From Streptomyces vinaceus (lineage in GTDB: Bacteria; Actinomycetota; Actinomycetes; Streptomycetales; Streptomycetaceae), in NCBI RefSeq assembly GCF_008704935.1, contig NZ_CP023692.1:5769501-5833500 (forward strand): a DNA stretch of 64,000 nt. The letters are read 5' to 3'. Below the pieces are notes generated by a model that saw nothing but the letters and a program-made list of their open reading frames with translations, was not told the origin of the DNA and did not search any database. Position 1 is the first letter of the stretch; every line of letters starts with the position of its first letter. The position numbers were made by a program, and so were the translations under genes. Shown one piece after another: positions 23,967-33,207 of the stretch.

Positions 23967-26069
23967 ATGTCGTGGACCCGCAGGTTCCCTGCCGTGCCGG
24001 CGGCGCTCCTCGCCGCCCTCCTCGCGCTGCTGTCCCTCTTCGCCGCAGCGCCCGCCGCCCGCGCGCACGAGGAGCGTCCCGTGACCCTGCCGGACGGCTC
24101 CGGATCCGTACCGCGGTACCGCGAGGCCGAGCCCGACCTGCTGGTCTGCAAGACCGACCGGCCCGCCTTCGAGCGCCGGATATCCGCCTTCCCGGAGGAG
24201 CTCAGGCAGCGCAACCTCGCCCTGTACGAGCGGTGCGAGAAGGGCGGCTACCGGCACCTCCAGGAAGCCGTGGACGCCGTGGACCGGCCCGGGATGAACA
24301 TCGCGATCCTCCCCGGCCTGTACGAGGAGGAGCCCTCACTGCCGAAGCCGGCGGGGGAGTGCGCCGCGCTGAAGGCCCCCAACTCCGCGCTCGGCTACCA
24401 GATCCTGTCGTACGAGCAGCAGGTGCGGTGCCGGCACAACCAGAACCTCGTCGCGATCCTCGGCAAGACGGACCTCCAGATCGAGGGCACCGGCGCGAGC
24501 CGCCAGGACGTGGTCATCGACGCCAAGTACCAGAAGCTGAACGCCATCCGCGCCGACCAGTCGAACGGCATCTACTTCCGTAACTTCACCGCGCAGCGGA
24601 CCACCTTCAACTCGCTGTACGTGCTGGCCGGCGACGGGTTCGTCATCGACGACGTCCTGACCAGGTGGAACGACGAGTACGGCTTCCTGACCTTCGCCAG
24701 CGACCACGGGCTGTACAAGAACTGCGAGTCGTACGGGAACGGCGACTCCGGCATCTACCCCGGCAGCGCCTCGAACATCAACGACGGGCGGGGCTACGAG
24801 GTCCCGCGCTACTCGATCGAGATCACCGGCTGCCACAGCCACCACAACATGGTGGGCTACTCCGGGACCGCCGGGGACTCCGTCTGGGTCCACGACAACG
24901 AGTTCGACGCGAACATGGGCGGCGCCTCGATGGACAGCGCCTTCCCCGGGCACCCCGGACTCCCGCAGAACCACGCCAAGTTCGAGCGGAACCTGATCCA
25001 CGACAACAACGCCGACTACTACGGGTACGTCGCGGACGGCACCTGCGCCAAGCCGCCGATCGAGCGCGGCTACGAGCAGGGGGTGGTCTGCCCGCAGATC
25101 TCCATGCCGCCGGGCACGGGGATCATCACGGCGGGCGGCAACTGGAACGTGTACGAGAACAACTGGGTGTACGGGCACCGGCGCGCGGGCTTCTTCCTCT
25201 CGGCGGTCCCGGCATTCATCCGGGGCGAGGAGGAATGGTCGAAGCAGACGGACACCTCCCACCACAACCGTTACGCCGCCAACGTCCTCGGCAAGGACAG
25301 GTCCGGGGCGTCCCGCCCCAACGGGATGGACGTGTGGTGGGACGGGCAGGGCCGGGGGAACTGCTGGCAGCCCGGACCGGACGGCTCCACCCCGGGCACG
25401 CTCCCGCACTGCGGCGACCGCCGCGGCGAGGTGTCCGGCGCCTCCTGGCGGCTGGTGGGCGAACCGGTGAAACTCGCCCAGCTCCTGGTCTGCGCCGACT
25501 ACAGCGTCCAGGCGCGCAAGCTGCCGGCGGGCTGCGACTGGTACGGGGCGCGCGGCCCGGAGCGGGTGGAGACGCAGATCGCGCTGGCGGTGGCGGCGGT
25601 GCTGCTGCTGGTCGGCGGGGTGCTGTGGTGGCGCCGGCTGCGCGGGTCCCGCCTGGGCACGACGGCCTCGCTGCTGGGCCTTGCCGGGCTGGCCCTGGAC
25701 GTGGCCGGCTCCACGACTCCCCTGGTGGGCACCGCCGTGCCGGCCCTGGCGCTGCTCCTGCTGGGCCTGTGGTGGACGGGCGTGGGCCTCGCCCTCAGGC
25801 CCACCCGCCCCTGGCCGGCACGGCTGACCCTGCTCCTGGCGGCCCTCACCCTCCTCGACGCCTTCGACAAGGCCGTCCTGATGATCCCCTGGATCCCGCT
25901 GAGCCCGGCCTGGGTCCGCACCCCGGTGGCCGTGGTCTGGGTGCTGTGGGCCGTCGTCGCCTCGGCCCGCCCCACCGCCGCGGGCGGCGACCCCGAGGGG
26001 GACCGCGCACCGGCGCCGCCGCCCCCGCCCCCGGCCCTGCACACCGCGGCCACCCCGGACCCGGCATGA
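23967..26069 (+). CDS. Secreted, membrane-anchored right-handed beta-helix protein
   Basis: This 700-residue protein has a signal peptide (cleaved near ARAHE, residue about 34). A right-handed parallel beta-helix domain of roughly 400 residues follows, shown by repeated short turns such as YGNGDSGIYPG, ITGCHSHHNMVG and IHDNNADYYG. The C-terminal 150 residues hold about four transmembrane helices, then a proline-rich tail. The beta-helix would therefore sit outside the membrane. NosD, a copper-site maturation protein, has the same fold, but no polysaccharide lyase or Nos catalytic motif was recognised. Its stop overlaps the next start (ATGA). The start at 23967 has a weak ribosome binding site. 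Confidence 0.8.
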   Translation: MSWTRRFPAVPAALLAALLALLSLFAAAPAARAHEERPVTLPDGSGSVPRYREAEPDLLVCKTDRPAFERRISAFPEELRQRNLALYERCEKGGYRHLQEAVDAVDRPGMNIAILPGLYEEEPSLPKPAGECAALKAPNSALGYQILSYEQQVRCRHNQNLVAILGKTDLQIEGTGASRQDVVIDAKYQKLNAIRADQSNGIYFRNFTAQRTTFNSLYVLAGDGFVIDDVLTRWNDEYGFLTFASDHGLYKNCESYGNGDSGIYPGSASNINDGRGYEVPRYSIEITGCHSHHNMVGYSGTAGDSVWVHDNEFDANMGGASMDSAFPGHPGLPQNHAKFERNLIHDNNADYYGYVADGTCAKPPIERGYEQGVVCPQISMPPGTGIITAGGNWNVYENNWVYGHRRAGFFLSAVPAFIRGEEEWSKQTDTSHHNRYAANVLGKDRSGASRPNGMDVWWDGQGRGNCWQPGPDGSTPGTLPHCGDRRGEVSGASWRLVGEPVKLAQLLVCADYSVQARKLPAGCDWYGARGPERVETQIALAVAAVLLLVGGVLWWRRLRGSRLGTTASLLGLAGLALDVAGSTTPLVGTAVPALALLLLGLWWTGVGLALRPTRPWPARLTLLLAALTLLDAFDKAVLMIPWIPLSPAWVRTPVAVVWVLWAVVASARPTAAGGDPEGDRAPAPPPPPPALHTAATPDPA

Positions 26070-27022
26070 ACCCCCACGCCCCCGGCCGCGCCGGGAACCG
26101 TGCCCGCCACGGCGGCGCGGGTGTGCCGCCCCGCACGGCCCGCGGCCGGGGCCGGGGCCGGGGCCGGTCCACCCGTACCGCGGCGCTGCTCACGGTCGCA
26201 CTCCTGCTCGTCGGCGGCGCGGCCGCGGGCTGCGGCGGCCGGGCCACCACCCACCACAAACCCGGCACCGGCCACGAGCAGGCCACCGGCAGCGCCGGTA
26301 CCCTGCTCGACGCCCAGGACCCCACCGGCCACCGGCTCCGCGAGGTCCCGGCCGCGGGCGCGCCGCAGGTGCGGCTCGCAGCCCGCCCCGACTCCGAGGA
26401 CGGCTGGAACCTCCAGCTGACGGTGGAGAACTTCCGCTTCACCCCCGACAGCACCGGCGGCGCCGCCCTCCCGGGCGCCGGCCACGCGCACCTGGAGCTC
26501 GACGGCCGCAAACTGGCCCGGTTGTACGGCCCCTGGTTCCACCTCCCGGCGGCCCAGGTGCCCGAGGGCGCGCACACCCTGACCGTCCGCCTCTACGCCG
26601 ACGACCACACGGCCTGGACCGTCGCCGGAAAGGCGGTCGAGGGCACGCTCCAGCTCACCGCCACCGCCGCCGCCCCCGGCCAAGGGGGCCACAGCCACAC
26701 CCCGCCCACGGCACCCCCGTCACCCCCGTCGGCGCCGGCGTCACCGTCGGAGGCGTCCGCCGACCGCACGGTCACCCTCACCGTCCGGGACGGCAAGGTC
26801 ACCCCCGCCCCCGGCCGCACCGAGCTGCGGCGCGGGGAGCGCGTCGCCCTGCGCGTCACCAGCGACCGCGCGGACACCCTGCACGTCCACGGCTACGACA
26901 AGGAACTCGCCCTGTCGGCGGGCCAGGAGGCCACCCTGGTCCTGACGGCCGACCGCACGGGCCTGTTCGAGGTGGAGACCCACGAGTCCCACCTCGTCCT
27001 GACCCAACTCCTCGTCCGATGA
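26066..27022 (+). CDS. Lipoprotein with C-terminal cupredoxin-like domain
   Basis: This 318-residue protein begins with an arginine-rich N-terminus and a signal peptide ending in the lipobox AAGC, with the lipidated cysteine near residue 57. A first beta domain (residues about 95-210) contains GHAHLELDGRKLARLYGPWFHLP. A proline/serine linker and a cupredoxin-like domain follow. That domain has histidines in LHVHGYDKEL and EVETHESHLVL but no cysteine, so a classical type 1 copper site is unlikely. It is translationally coupled to the beta-helix gene. Metal handling at the membrane surface is a reasonable guess. Confidence 0.75.
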   Translation: MNPHAPGRAGNRARHGGAGVPPRTARGRGRGRGRSTRTAALLTVALLLVGGAAAGCGGRATTHHKPGTGHEQATGSAGTLLDAQDPTGHRLREVPAAGAPQVRLAARPDSEDGWNLQLTVENFRFTPDSTGGAALPGAGHAHLELDGRKLARLYGPWFHLPAAQVPEGAHTLTVRLYADDHTAWTVAGKAVEGTLQLTATAAAPGQGGHSHTPPTAPPSPPSAPASPSEASADRTVTLTVRDGKVTPAPGRTELRRGERVALRVTSDRADTLHVHGYDKELALSAGQEATLVLTADRTGLFEVETHESHLVLTQLLVR

Positions 27023-27038
27023 CCCGGCCCGGGCCGCA

Positions 27039-28409
27039 GTGACCCCGCACGCACCGGAACGCGCTCTCGTCGCGGGCAGTGGCGGCGGGGGCCGGGGCGT
27101 GGTCCCTGGTCCGGCCGATCCGCTCACCACGCTCGCGCACGGGATCGGGTCCCGGCACGATCTGCCGATCTCTCCCTTCTACGCCTTCGCCGGTGCCTTC
27201 GCCGCACTGTTCGTCTCCTTCCTCGCGCTCGGCCTCCTCTGGTCCTCCTCCCGCTTCCGCGGCGACCGCTCGGGCCTCGCCCTGCCCGCCGGCCTGGAGC
27301 GGGTGGCCGACGCGCCGGCCACCCGTACCGCCCTGCGCGGACTCGGCCTCGCCGCCGCCCTCGCCGTCCTGCTCCACCTCCTCCTCGGCCCCGACGATCC
27401 CGCGCGCAACCCCGCCCCGGGCGCCGTCTACGTCCTCCTCTGGGTCGGCCTCGTCCCCGCCTCCCTCCTCCTCGGCCCCGTCTGGCGCCTGCTCAACCCG
27501 CTCCGCACCCTGTACCGCCTCTCCCGCCGGCTGCCCCGCGCCCACCGGCGGCGCCACACACCCGCCCCCCTCCCCGCCCGGCTCGGCCAATGGCCCGCCG
27601 CCGCCGGACTGTTCGCCTTCACCTGGCTAGAACTCGCCGCTCCGGATCCCGCATCCACCACCACCCTCCTGATCGCCCTCGCCCTCTACACCGCCGTCCA
27701 CCTCGCGCTCGCCGCCCGCTTCGGCGAGCGCTGGTTCGCCGACGGCGACGCCTTCGAGGCGTACTCCGCCCTCCTGGCCCGGCTCTCCCCCCTCGGCCGC
27801 CGAGGCGACGGCCGCCTGGTCCTGCGCAACCCCTTCCACGGACTCGACGCGACGCCCGAGCGTCCCGGACTCGTCGCCACCGTCTGCGTCCTGCTCGGCT
27901 CCACCGCCTACGACGGCTACTCCGACGACCCCTCGTGGATCAACGCCCTCCAGGCCTCCCCCCTCGGCCGCACCCCCACGGCCACCCTCGGACTGCTCGC
28001 CGCCATCGCCCTCGTCGCCACCCTGTACTGCCTCTGCGCGGCGGCCACCCGCCTCGTCTGCGGCCCGCACCCCGGCCCGCTGACCGCCTTCGCGCACTCA
28101 CTCGTGCCGATCGCGCTCGGCTATCTCGTCGCCCATTACTTCTCCCTCCTCGTCACCGAAGGACCACGCACGGTAACCATCGCACTCGGCACTGACAACG
28201 CCCCCGAACCCTTGTCGCCACTGGGTCCCGGCGCCCTCGCCGCCCTCCAGGTCATCGCCGTCGTCACCGGCCACGTACTCGGTGTGATCGCCGCCCACGA
28301 CCGCTCCGTACGCCTCTTCCCGCCGGCCCGGGCCGTCGCCGGCCAGCTGCCGCTGCTCGCGCTCATGATCACTTACACGATCGGGGGCATCGGCCTCCTG
28401 CTGAACTGA
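27039..28409 (+). CDS. Multi-pass membrane protein (FedA/fenitrothion hydrolase-like family)
   Basis: This 456-residue protein has about ten hydrophobic segments. Near the N-terminus it carries LAHGIGSRHDLPI, which resembles the AHGxxxRxDLPIP start of a family often labelled fenitrothion hydrolase after FedA. A conserved-looking loop holds NPFHGLDATPERPG and STAYDGYSDDPSW. The true role is unknown, and hydrolase activity should not be assumed. The GTG at 27039 lies 16 bp after the lipoprotein stop, so the gene is the third member of the operon. In my memory such proteins often lie next to cupredoxin lipoproteins. Confidence 0.65.
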   Translation: MTPHAPERALVAGSGGGGRGVVPGPADPLTTLAHGIGSRHDLPISPFYAFAGAFAALFVSFLALGLLWSSSRFRGDRSGLALPAGLERVADAPATRTALRGLGLAAALAVLLHLLLGPDDPARNPAPGAVYVLLWVGLVPASLLLGPVWRLLNPLRTLYRLSRRLPRAHRRRHTPAPLPARLGQWPAAAGLFAFTWLELAAPDPASTTTLLIALALYTAVHLALAARFGERWFADGDAFEAYSALLARLSPLGRRGDGRLVLRNPFHGLDATPERPGLVATVCVLLGSTAYDGYSDDPSWINALQASPLGRTPTATLGLLAAIALVATLYCLCAAATRLVCGPHPGPLTAFAHSLVPIALGYLVAHYFSLLVTEGPRTVTIALGTDNAPEPLSPLGPGALAALQVIAVVTGHVLGVIAAHDRSVRLFPPARAVAGQLPLLALMITYTIGGIGLLLN

Positions 28410-28441
28410 GACCCCTGCTGAACCGAGGAGCCAGGAGCGGC

Positions 28442-29065
28442 ATGATGGACCCCGTGCCCCCCGCCCACCCCCTGCGCCGGACGCCGGTCCAGCAGCGCAG
28501 CGCCGACCGGCTCGCCCGGATCCTCGACGCCTGCGCCGAACTCCTGGACGAGACCGGGTACGAGAACCTCAGCACCCGGACCGTCGCCCTGCGCGCCGGC
28601 GTGCCCATCGGCTCGGTCTACCGCTTCTTCGGCAACAAGCGGGCCATGTCCATCGCCCTCGCCCACCGCAACCTGGACCGGTACACCGACGCCATCGCGG
28701 AGCGCCTCGACACGCTCCCGGCCGGCGACTGGCGGCCGGTCGTGGACGCGGTGCTCGACGAATACCTGGTCATGAAGCGCACCGTCCCCGGTTTCGCGTT
28801 CGTCGACTTCGGGGTACCCGCCCCGCCCGCCGAGGGCCCGGCCGCCGACCCCAACGGGCTGGTCGCCGTACGCCTCACCGAACTGCTCGGCTCGCACCTC
28901 GGCCTGACCCCGGACCCGGCCATGGAACGGGCGGTCCTGGTGGCGGTCGAGGCCACGGACGCGCTCACGAAGCTGGCCTTCCGCACCGACCCCGAAGGCG
29001 ACCCCGCCATCGTGGCCGAGATCCGGGCCATGATGCACGCCTACCTGGCCCGCGTACTGGACTGA
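28442..29065 (+). CDS. TetR family transcriptional regulator
   Basis: This 207-residue protein has a TetR DNA-binding domain at residues about 20-66, with LSTRTVALRAGVPIGSVYRFFGNKRAM as the helix-turn-helix. The C-terminal ligand domain has no recognisable effector signature. CAGGAGCGGC precedes the ATG pair at 28442/28445. By gene order it may correspond to S. coelicolor SCO1712, reported as a pleiotropic regulator of antibiotic production; this is from memory and unchecked. It is followed by the molybdopterin oxidoreductase. Confidence 0.88.
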   Translation: MMDPVPPAHPLRRTPVQQRSADRLARILDACAELLDETGYENLSTRTVALRAGVPIGSVYRFFGNKRAMSIALAHRNLDRYTDAIAERLDTLPAGDWRPVVDAVLDEYLVMKRTVPGFAFVDFGVPAPPAEGPAADPNGLVAVRLTELLGSHLGLTPDPAMERAVLVAVEATDALTKLAFRTDPEGDPAIVAEIRAMMHAYLARVLD

Positions 29066-29150
29066 CCCGCGTACGGGACTGACCCGCGCGGAGCCGAGGC
29101 GGCGGCTCCGCCGCGCCCGCCCCAGGACTCCGCCGCAGCACCCTCCCTCG

Positions 29151-29170
29151 CGTGCCAACCGGTCGGTATG
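29151..29170. promoter_or_regulatory. TetR-type operator, copy 1
   Basis: The right half AACCGGTCGGTATG (29157-29170) matches exactly, on the opposite strand, the motif before the SDR gene (44235-44248). It also closely matches the site at 51252-51271. It ends 50 bp before the molybdopterin oxidoreductase start. Confidence 0.55.
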
Positions 29171-29220
29171 CTCGGCTCACCCGCGTGTCCGTGTCGCGTC
29201 CTGCCGCCCCTGGAGGGCCC

Positions 29221-31524
29221 ATGCCCCGCACAGCCCTGCGCATCTGCCCGCTCTGCGAAGCCACCTGCGGCCTCACCCTCACCATCGAGGGCGCCACCGT
29301 CACCGGCGCCCGCGGGGACCGCGAAGACGTCTTCAGCCGCGGCTTCATCTGCCCCAAGGGCGCGGCCTTCGGCGCGCTCGACGCCGACCCCGACCGCCTG
29401 CGCGCCCCCCTCGTCCGCCGCGACGGCCGGCTCCAGGAGGCGACGTGGGAGGAGGCGTACGAGGCCATCGCGGAGCGGGTCCCGGCCCTCGTGCGCACGT
29501 ACGGGGCCCAGTCCGTCGGCGTCGTCCTCGGCAACCCGAACGTGCACACCATGGCGGGCAACCTGTACCCGTCGCTGCTGCTCAGAGCGCTCGGCACCCG
29601 CAACTTCTTCACCGCCAGCACCCTCGACCAGATGCCCAAGCACGTTTCCAGCGGACTCCTCTTCGGCGACCCGTTCGCCATCCCGGTCCCCGACCTCGAC
29701 CGGACCGACTTCCTCCTGATCCTCGGCGCCAACCCGGTCGAGTCCAACGGCTCCCTGTGCACCGCCCCCGACTTCCCCGGCCGGCTCAAGGCGCTGCGCG
29801 CCCGCGGCGGCACCCTGGTCGTCGTCGACCCGCGCCGCACCCGCACCGCCAAGCTGGCCGACCTCCACCTCGCGCCGCGCCCCGGCAGCGACGCCCTGCT
29901 GCTGGCGGCCCTCGCGCACACCCTGCTCGCGGAGGGGCTCGCCGCCCCCGGCGCCCTGCGGGAACGGACCGAGGGACTCGGGGAACTCGCCGACGCCCTC
30001 GCGCGTTTCACTCCCGAGGCCGTCGCCCCCGCCTGCGACCTCACGGCCGCCGAGATCCGCGCCCTCGCCCGCGCCCTCGCGGCCGCGCCCACCGCCGCGG
30101 TCTACGGGCGGATCGGCAGCTGCACCGTCGAGTACGGCACGCTGGCCAGCTGGCTGGTCGACGTACTGAACATCCTCACCGGCAACCTCGACCGGCCGGG
30201 GGGAGTCCTCTTCCCGCTCCCGGCCGCCGGTCCGCGGCCGCGCCCCGCCGGGCCGGGCAAGGGCTTCACCCTGGGCCGCTGGCTCAGCCGGGTCAGCGGC
30301 CACCCCGAGGCCAAGAGCGAACTGCCCATCGCGGCCCTGGCCGAGGAGATCGAGACACCGGGGGAGGGGCGGATCCGGGCCCTGATCGCCATCGCCGCCA
30401 ACCCGGTGCTGTCCGCCCCCGACGGGCGGCGCCTCGACGCGGCCCTGGCCGGGCTCGACTTCATGGTCAGCGTCGACCCGTACCTCAACGAGACCTCCCG
30501 CCACGCCCACGTCGTGCTGCCCCCGCCGCCGCCCTCGCAGAGCGCGCACCACGACTTCGCCTTCAACGGGTTCGCCATCCGCAACCAGGTGCGCTACAGC
30601 CGGCCCGCCGTCCCGCTCGAAGCGGACCGGCTCGACGAGTGCGAGATCCACGCGCGCCTGGTCCTGGCCGTCTCCGGCCGGCACGGCTCCGCCTCGCCCG
30701 CCGACGTCGACGAGATGGTCATCCAGGGCGCCCTCGCCAAGGAGACCGCCGACCCGCGCTCCCCGCTGCACGGGCAGGACCCGCAGCACCTGGCCGCCCT
30801 GCTCACCGGGGAGAACGGCCCCGAGCGCAGGCTCGACCTGATGCTCCGACTCGGCCCGTACGGAGACCGGTTCGCCTCCGGCCGCACTCCCGGGGCGGCA
30901 CCGGGTGCGGGCGAAGACGCGGTCGCGAGCGCGACCGGGGGCAGGGGTGAGGACGGGGGCGAGGGGCTCACCCTGGAGCGGCTGCTCGCGCACCCGCACG
31001 GCATCGACCTCGGCCCGCTGCGGCCCCGGCTCCCGGGCGTGCTGAGGACGCGCAGCGGCAGGATCGAGCTGCTCCCGGACCCGATCACGGCCGAGCTCCC
31101 CAGGCTGCGCGCGGCGCTCGCCGACCGCCCCGCCACCCTGGTGCTCGTGGGCCGCCGTCATCTGCGGTCCAACAACAGCTGGTTGCACAACGTCCCGGCC
31201 CTCACCGGAGGTTCCAACCGCTGCACCCTCCAGGTGAACCCCGAGGACGCCGGCCGACTCGGTCTCACCGAGGGCGGCCTGGCCAGGATCACCGCGGACG
31301 GCGGCAGCCTGGAGGTCCCCGTCGAGGTCACCGACACCGTCCGCACCGGCGTCGTCAGCCTCCCGCACGGCTGGGGCCACGACCGGGACGGGGCCCGGCT
31401 CTCCGTCGCCTCCGCCGCGCCCGGAGCCAACGTCAACCAGCTCCTCGACGGCTCCCGGCTCGACCCGCTGTCCGGTACCGCGGTGCTCAACGGCTTCCCC
31501 GTCGAACTGACACCCCTGCCCTGA
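29221..31524 (+). CDS. Molybdopterin-dependent oxidoreductase with N-terminal 4Fe-4S site
   Basis: This 767-residue protein belongs to the DMSO reductase/formate dehydrogenase superfamily. A [4Fe-4S] cluster motif, CPLCEATCGL with a later CPKG, occupies the first 55 residues. Large molybdopterin-binding domains follow, including ILGANPVESNGS and VVVDPRRTRTAKLAD. The C-terminal cofactor-binding barrel contains RHLRSNNSWLHNVP and SLPHGWGHDRDG. There is no Tat signal, so it is cytoplasmic. No electron-transfer subunit gene lies nearby. GGAGGG precedes the ATG at 29221. The substrate is unknown; the shared operator suggests a link to acyl-CoA metabolism. Confidence 0.9.
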   Translation: MPRTALRICPLCEATCGLTLTIEGATVTGARGDREDVFSRGFICPKGAAFGALDADPDRLRAPLVRRDGRLQEATWEEAYEAIAERVPALVRTYGAQSVGVVLGNPNVHTMAGNLYPSLLLRALGTRNFFTASTLDQMPKHVSSGLLFGDPFAIPVPDLDRTDFLLILGANPVESNGSLCTAPDFPGRLKALRARGGTLVVVDPRRTRTAKLADLHLAPRPGSDALLLAALAHTLLAEGLAAPGALRERTEGLGELADALARFTPEAVAPACDLTAAEIRALARALAAAPTAAVYGRIGSCTVEYGTLASWLVDVLNILTGNLDRPGGVLFPLPAAGPRPRPAGPGKGFTLGRWLSRVSGHPEAKSELPIAALAEEIETPGEGRIRALIAIAANPVLSAPDGRRLDAALAGLDFMVSVDPYLNETSRHAHVVLPPPPPSQSAHHDFAFNGFAIRNQVRYSRPAVPLEADRLDECEIHARLVLAVSGRHGSASPADVDEMVIQGALAKETADPRSPLHGQDPQHLAALLTGENGPERRLDLMLRLGPYGDRFASGRTPGAAPGAGEDAVASATGGRGEDGGEGLTLERLLAHPHGIDLGPLRPRLPGVLRTRSGRIELLPDPITAELPRLRAALADRPATLVLVGRRHLRSNNSWLHNVPALTGGSNRCTLQVNPEDAGRLGLTEGGLARITADGGSLEVPVEVTDTVRTGVVSLPHGWGHDRDGARLSVASAAPGANVNQLLDGSRLDPLSGTAVLNGFPVELTPLP

Positions 31525-31597
31525 GCTGGGGTTTTGCTCGTATTGCTCACGCCCTGACGTCTTGTTGACGCGACTGGGGGGCACCTACGTTCCCTGC

Positions 31598-33100
31598 ATG
31601 CTGACCTTCCTCGGCTTCGCCATGATCGCCACCTTCCTGGTGCTGATCATGATGAAGAAAATGTCGCCCATCGCGGCGCTCGTCCTCATTCCCGCGCTGT
31701 TCTGCGTGTTCGCAGGAAAGGGCGCCCACCTCGGCGACTACGTCATCGACGGCGTCGGCAAACTCGCGCCGACCGCCGCCATGCTGATGTTCGCCATCGT
31801 CTACTTCGGCGTGATGATCGACGTCGGTCTGTTCGACCCGATCGTGCGCGGCATCCTGCGCTTCTGCAAGGCGGACCCGGTACGGGTCGTCGTCGGCACC
31901 GCGGTCCTCGCCGCGATCGTCTCGCTCGACGGCGACGGCTCGACCACCTTCATGATCACGGTCTCGGCCATGTATCCGCTCTACAAGCGGCTCGGCCTCA
32001 GCCTCGTGGTCATGACGGGCGTCGCCGCCACCGCCAACGGCGTCATGAACACCCTGCCCTGGGGCGGCCCCACGGCCCGCGCCGCCACGGCCCTCAAGGT
32101 CGACGCCTCCGACATCTTCGTGCCGATGATCCCGGCCCTCGCGGTCGGCCTGCTGTTCGTGTTCGGCCTCGCGTACGTCCTCGGCCTCAAGGAGCGCGGC
32201 CGGATCGGCACGCTGGTCATGCCCGGCGATGACGCGGACCGGCCGGCCGAGGAGGCGGTGGAGCCCGCCGAAGAGCGTCTGCTGGTCGCCACCGCCACCG
32301 CCACCGCGACCGCCACCGGGTCCGCCACCGCCGCCGGGACCGGACCCGGCTCCCGTACGGGCGGCGGGTCCGGCTCCGGCGCGTCGGATCCCGCCTCCGA
32401 CCCCGCCTCCGACCCCGCCTGCGACCCCGCCTCCGCCCCGTCCCCGTACGAGGGCGGCTTCCAGGGCCTCGACCCCCGCCGCGCGACGCTGCGCCCGCGC
32501 CTCTACTGGTTCAACGCCGGCCTCACCGTCGCCCTCCTCGCCGCGATGATCACGGAACTGCTGCCCATTCCCGTGCTCTTCCTCCTCGGCGCCGCCCTCG
32601 CCCTCACCGTCAACTTCCCGCACATGCCGGACCAGAAGGCCCGGATCGCCGCCCACGCCGACAACGTCCTGAACGTCGCCGGCATGGTCTTCGCCGCGGC
32701 CGTCTTCACCGGCGTCCTCAGCGGCACCGGCATGGTCAAGCACATGGCCGACTGGCTCGTCGGCGTCGTCCCGGAAGGCATGGGCCCGCACATGGCCCTG
32801 GTCACCGGCCTGCTCAGCCTGCCGCTCACCTACTTCATGTCCAACGACGGCTTCTACTTCGGCGTCCTGCCGGTCCTGGCCGAGGCCGGCGCCGCCCACG
32901 GGGTCTCCCCGCTCGAAATCGCCCGCGCCGCCCTGGTCGGCCAGGCCCTGCACATGTCCAGCCCGCTCGTTCCCGCCGTCTACGTGCTCGTCGGCATGGC
33001 CAAGGTCGAGTTCGGCGACCACACCCGCTTCACCGTGAAATGGGCGGCGCTCACCTCCCTCGTCGTCCTCGGGGCAGGGATGCTTTTCGGCATCATCTGA
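31598..33100 (+). CDS. CitMHS family metal-citrate:proton symporter
   Basis: This 500-residue transporter imports citrate complexed with Mg2+ or Ca2+. About twelve transmembrane segments are visible, with family motifs SLDGDGSTTFMITVSAMYPLY, NTLPWGGPTARA and LPLTYFMSNDGFYFGVLPV. The central cytoplasmic loop (residues about 205-295) is longer than usual. It carries simple repeats: runs of Ala-Thr, then Ser-Asp-Pro-Ala units. The ATG at 31598 starts the first membrane helix; an in-frame start at 31562 is less likely. A two-component regulator, common beside citM genes, is absent. Confidence 0.9.
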   Translation: MLTFLGFAMIATFLVLIMMKKMSPIAALVLIPALFCVFAGKGAHLGDYVIDGVGKLAPTAAMLMFAIVYFGVMIDVGLFDPIVRGILRFCKADPVRVVVGTAVLAAIVSLDGDGSTTFMITVSAMYPLYKRLGLSLVVMTGVAATANGVMNTLPWGGPTARAATALKVDASDIFVPMIPALAVGLLFVFGLAYVLGLKERGRIGTLVMPGDDADRPAEEAVEPAEERLLVATATATATATGSATAAGTGPGSRTGGGSGSGASDPASDPASDPACDPASAPSPYEGGFQGLDPRRATLRPRLYWFNAGLTVALLAAMITELLPIPVLFLLGAALALTVNFPHMPDQKARIAAHADNVLNVAGMVFAAAVFTGVLSGTGMVKHMADWLVGVVPEGMGPHMALVTGLLSLPLTYFMSNDGFYFGVLPVLAEAGAAHGVSPLEIARAALVGQALHMSSPLVPAVYVLVGMAKVEFGDHTRFTVKWAALTSLVVLGAGMLFGII

Positions 33101-33123
33101 GCCCGCGACCCCTGGCGGGCCGA

Positions 33124-33142
33124 AAACTACCGCCGGTAGTTT
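33124..33142. promoter_or_regulatory. Perfect 19-bp palindromic operator before aldehyde dehydrogenase
   Basis: AAACTACCG (33124-33132) and CGGTAGTTT (33134-33142) are perfect inverted repeats around one C, ending 65 bp before the aldehyde dehydrogenase start. A related site at 36479-36497 lies between a TetR gene and an acyl-CoA dehydrogenase gene. The TetR protein at 35797-36450 is the likely binder. Confidence 0.75.
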
Positions 33143-33207
33143 GTAGGGTGGTCGAACGAGGTCAGGTCTACGCGTCCACGCGTTCGTGCGTGCTCGGGAG
33201 GAAAGCC

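Noticed and set aside
27039-28409. Pesticide-degrading fenitrothion hydrolase
   Set aside because: The similarity is only to a remembered N-terminal motif of a loosely named membrane family; the enzymatic role is not supported by any catalytic motif.
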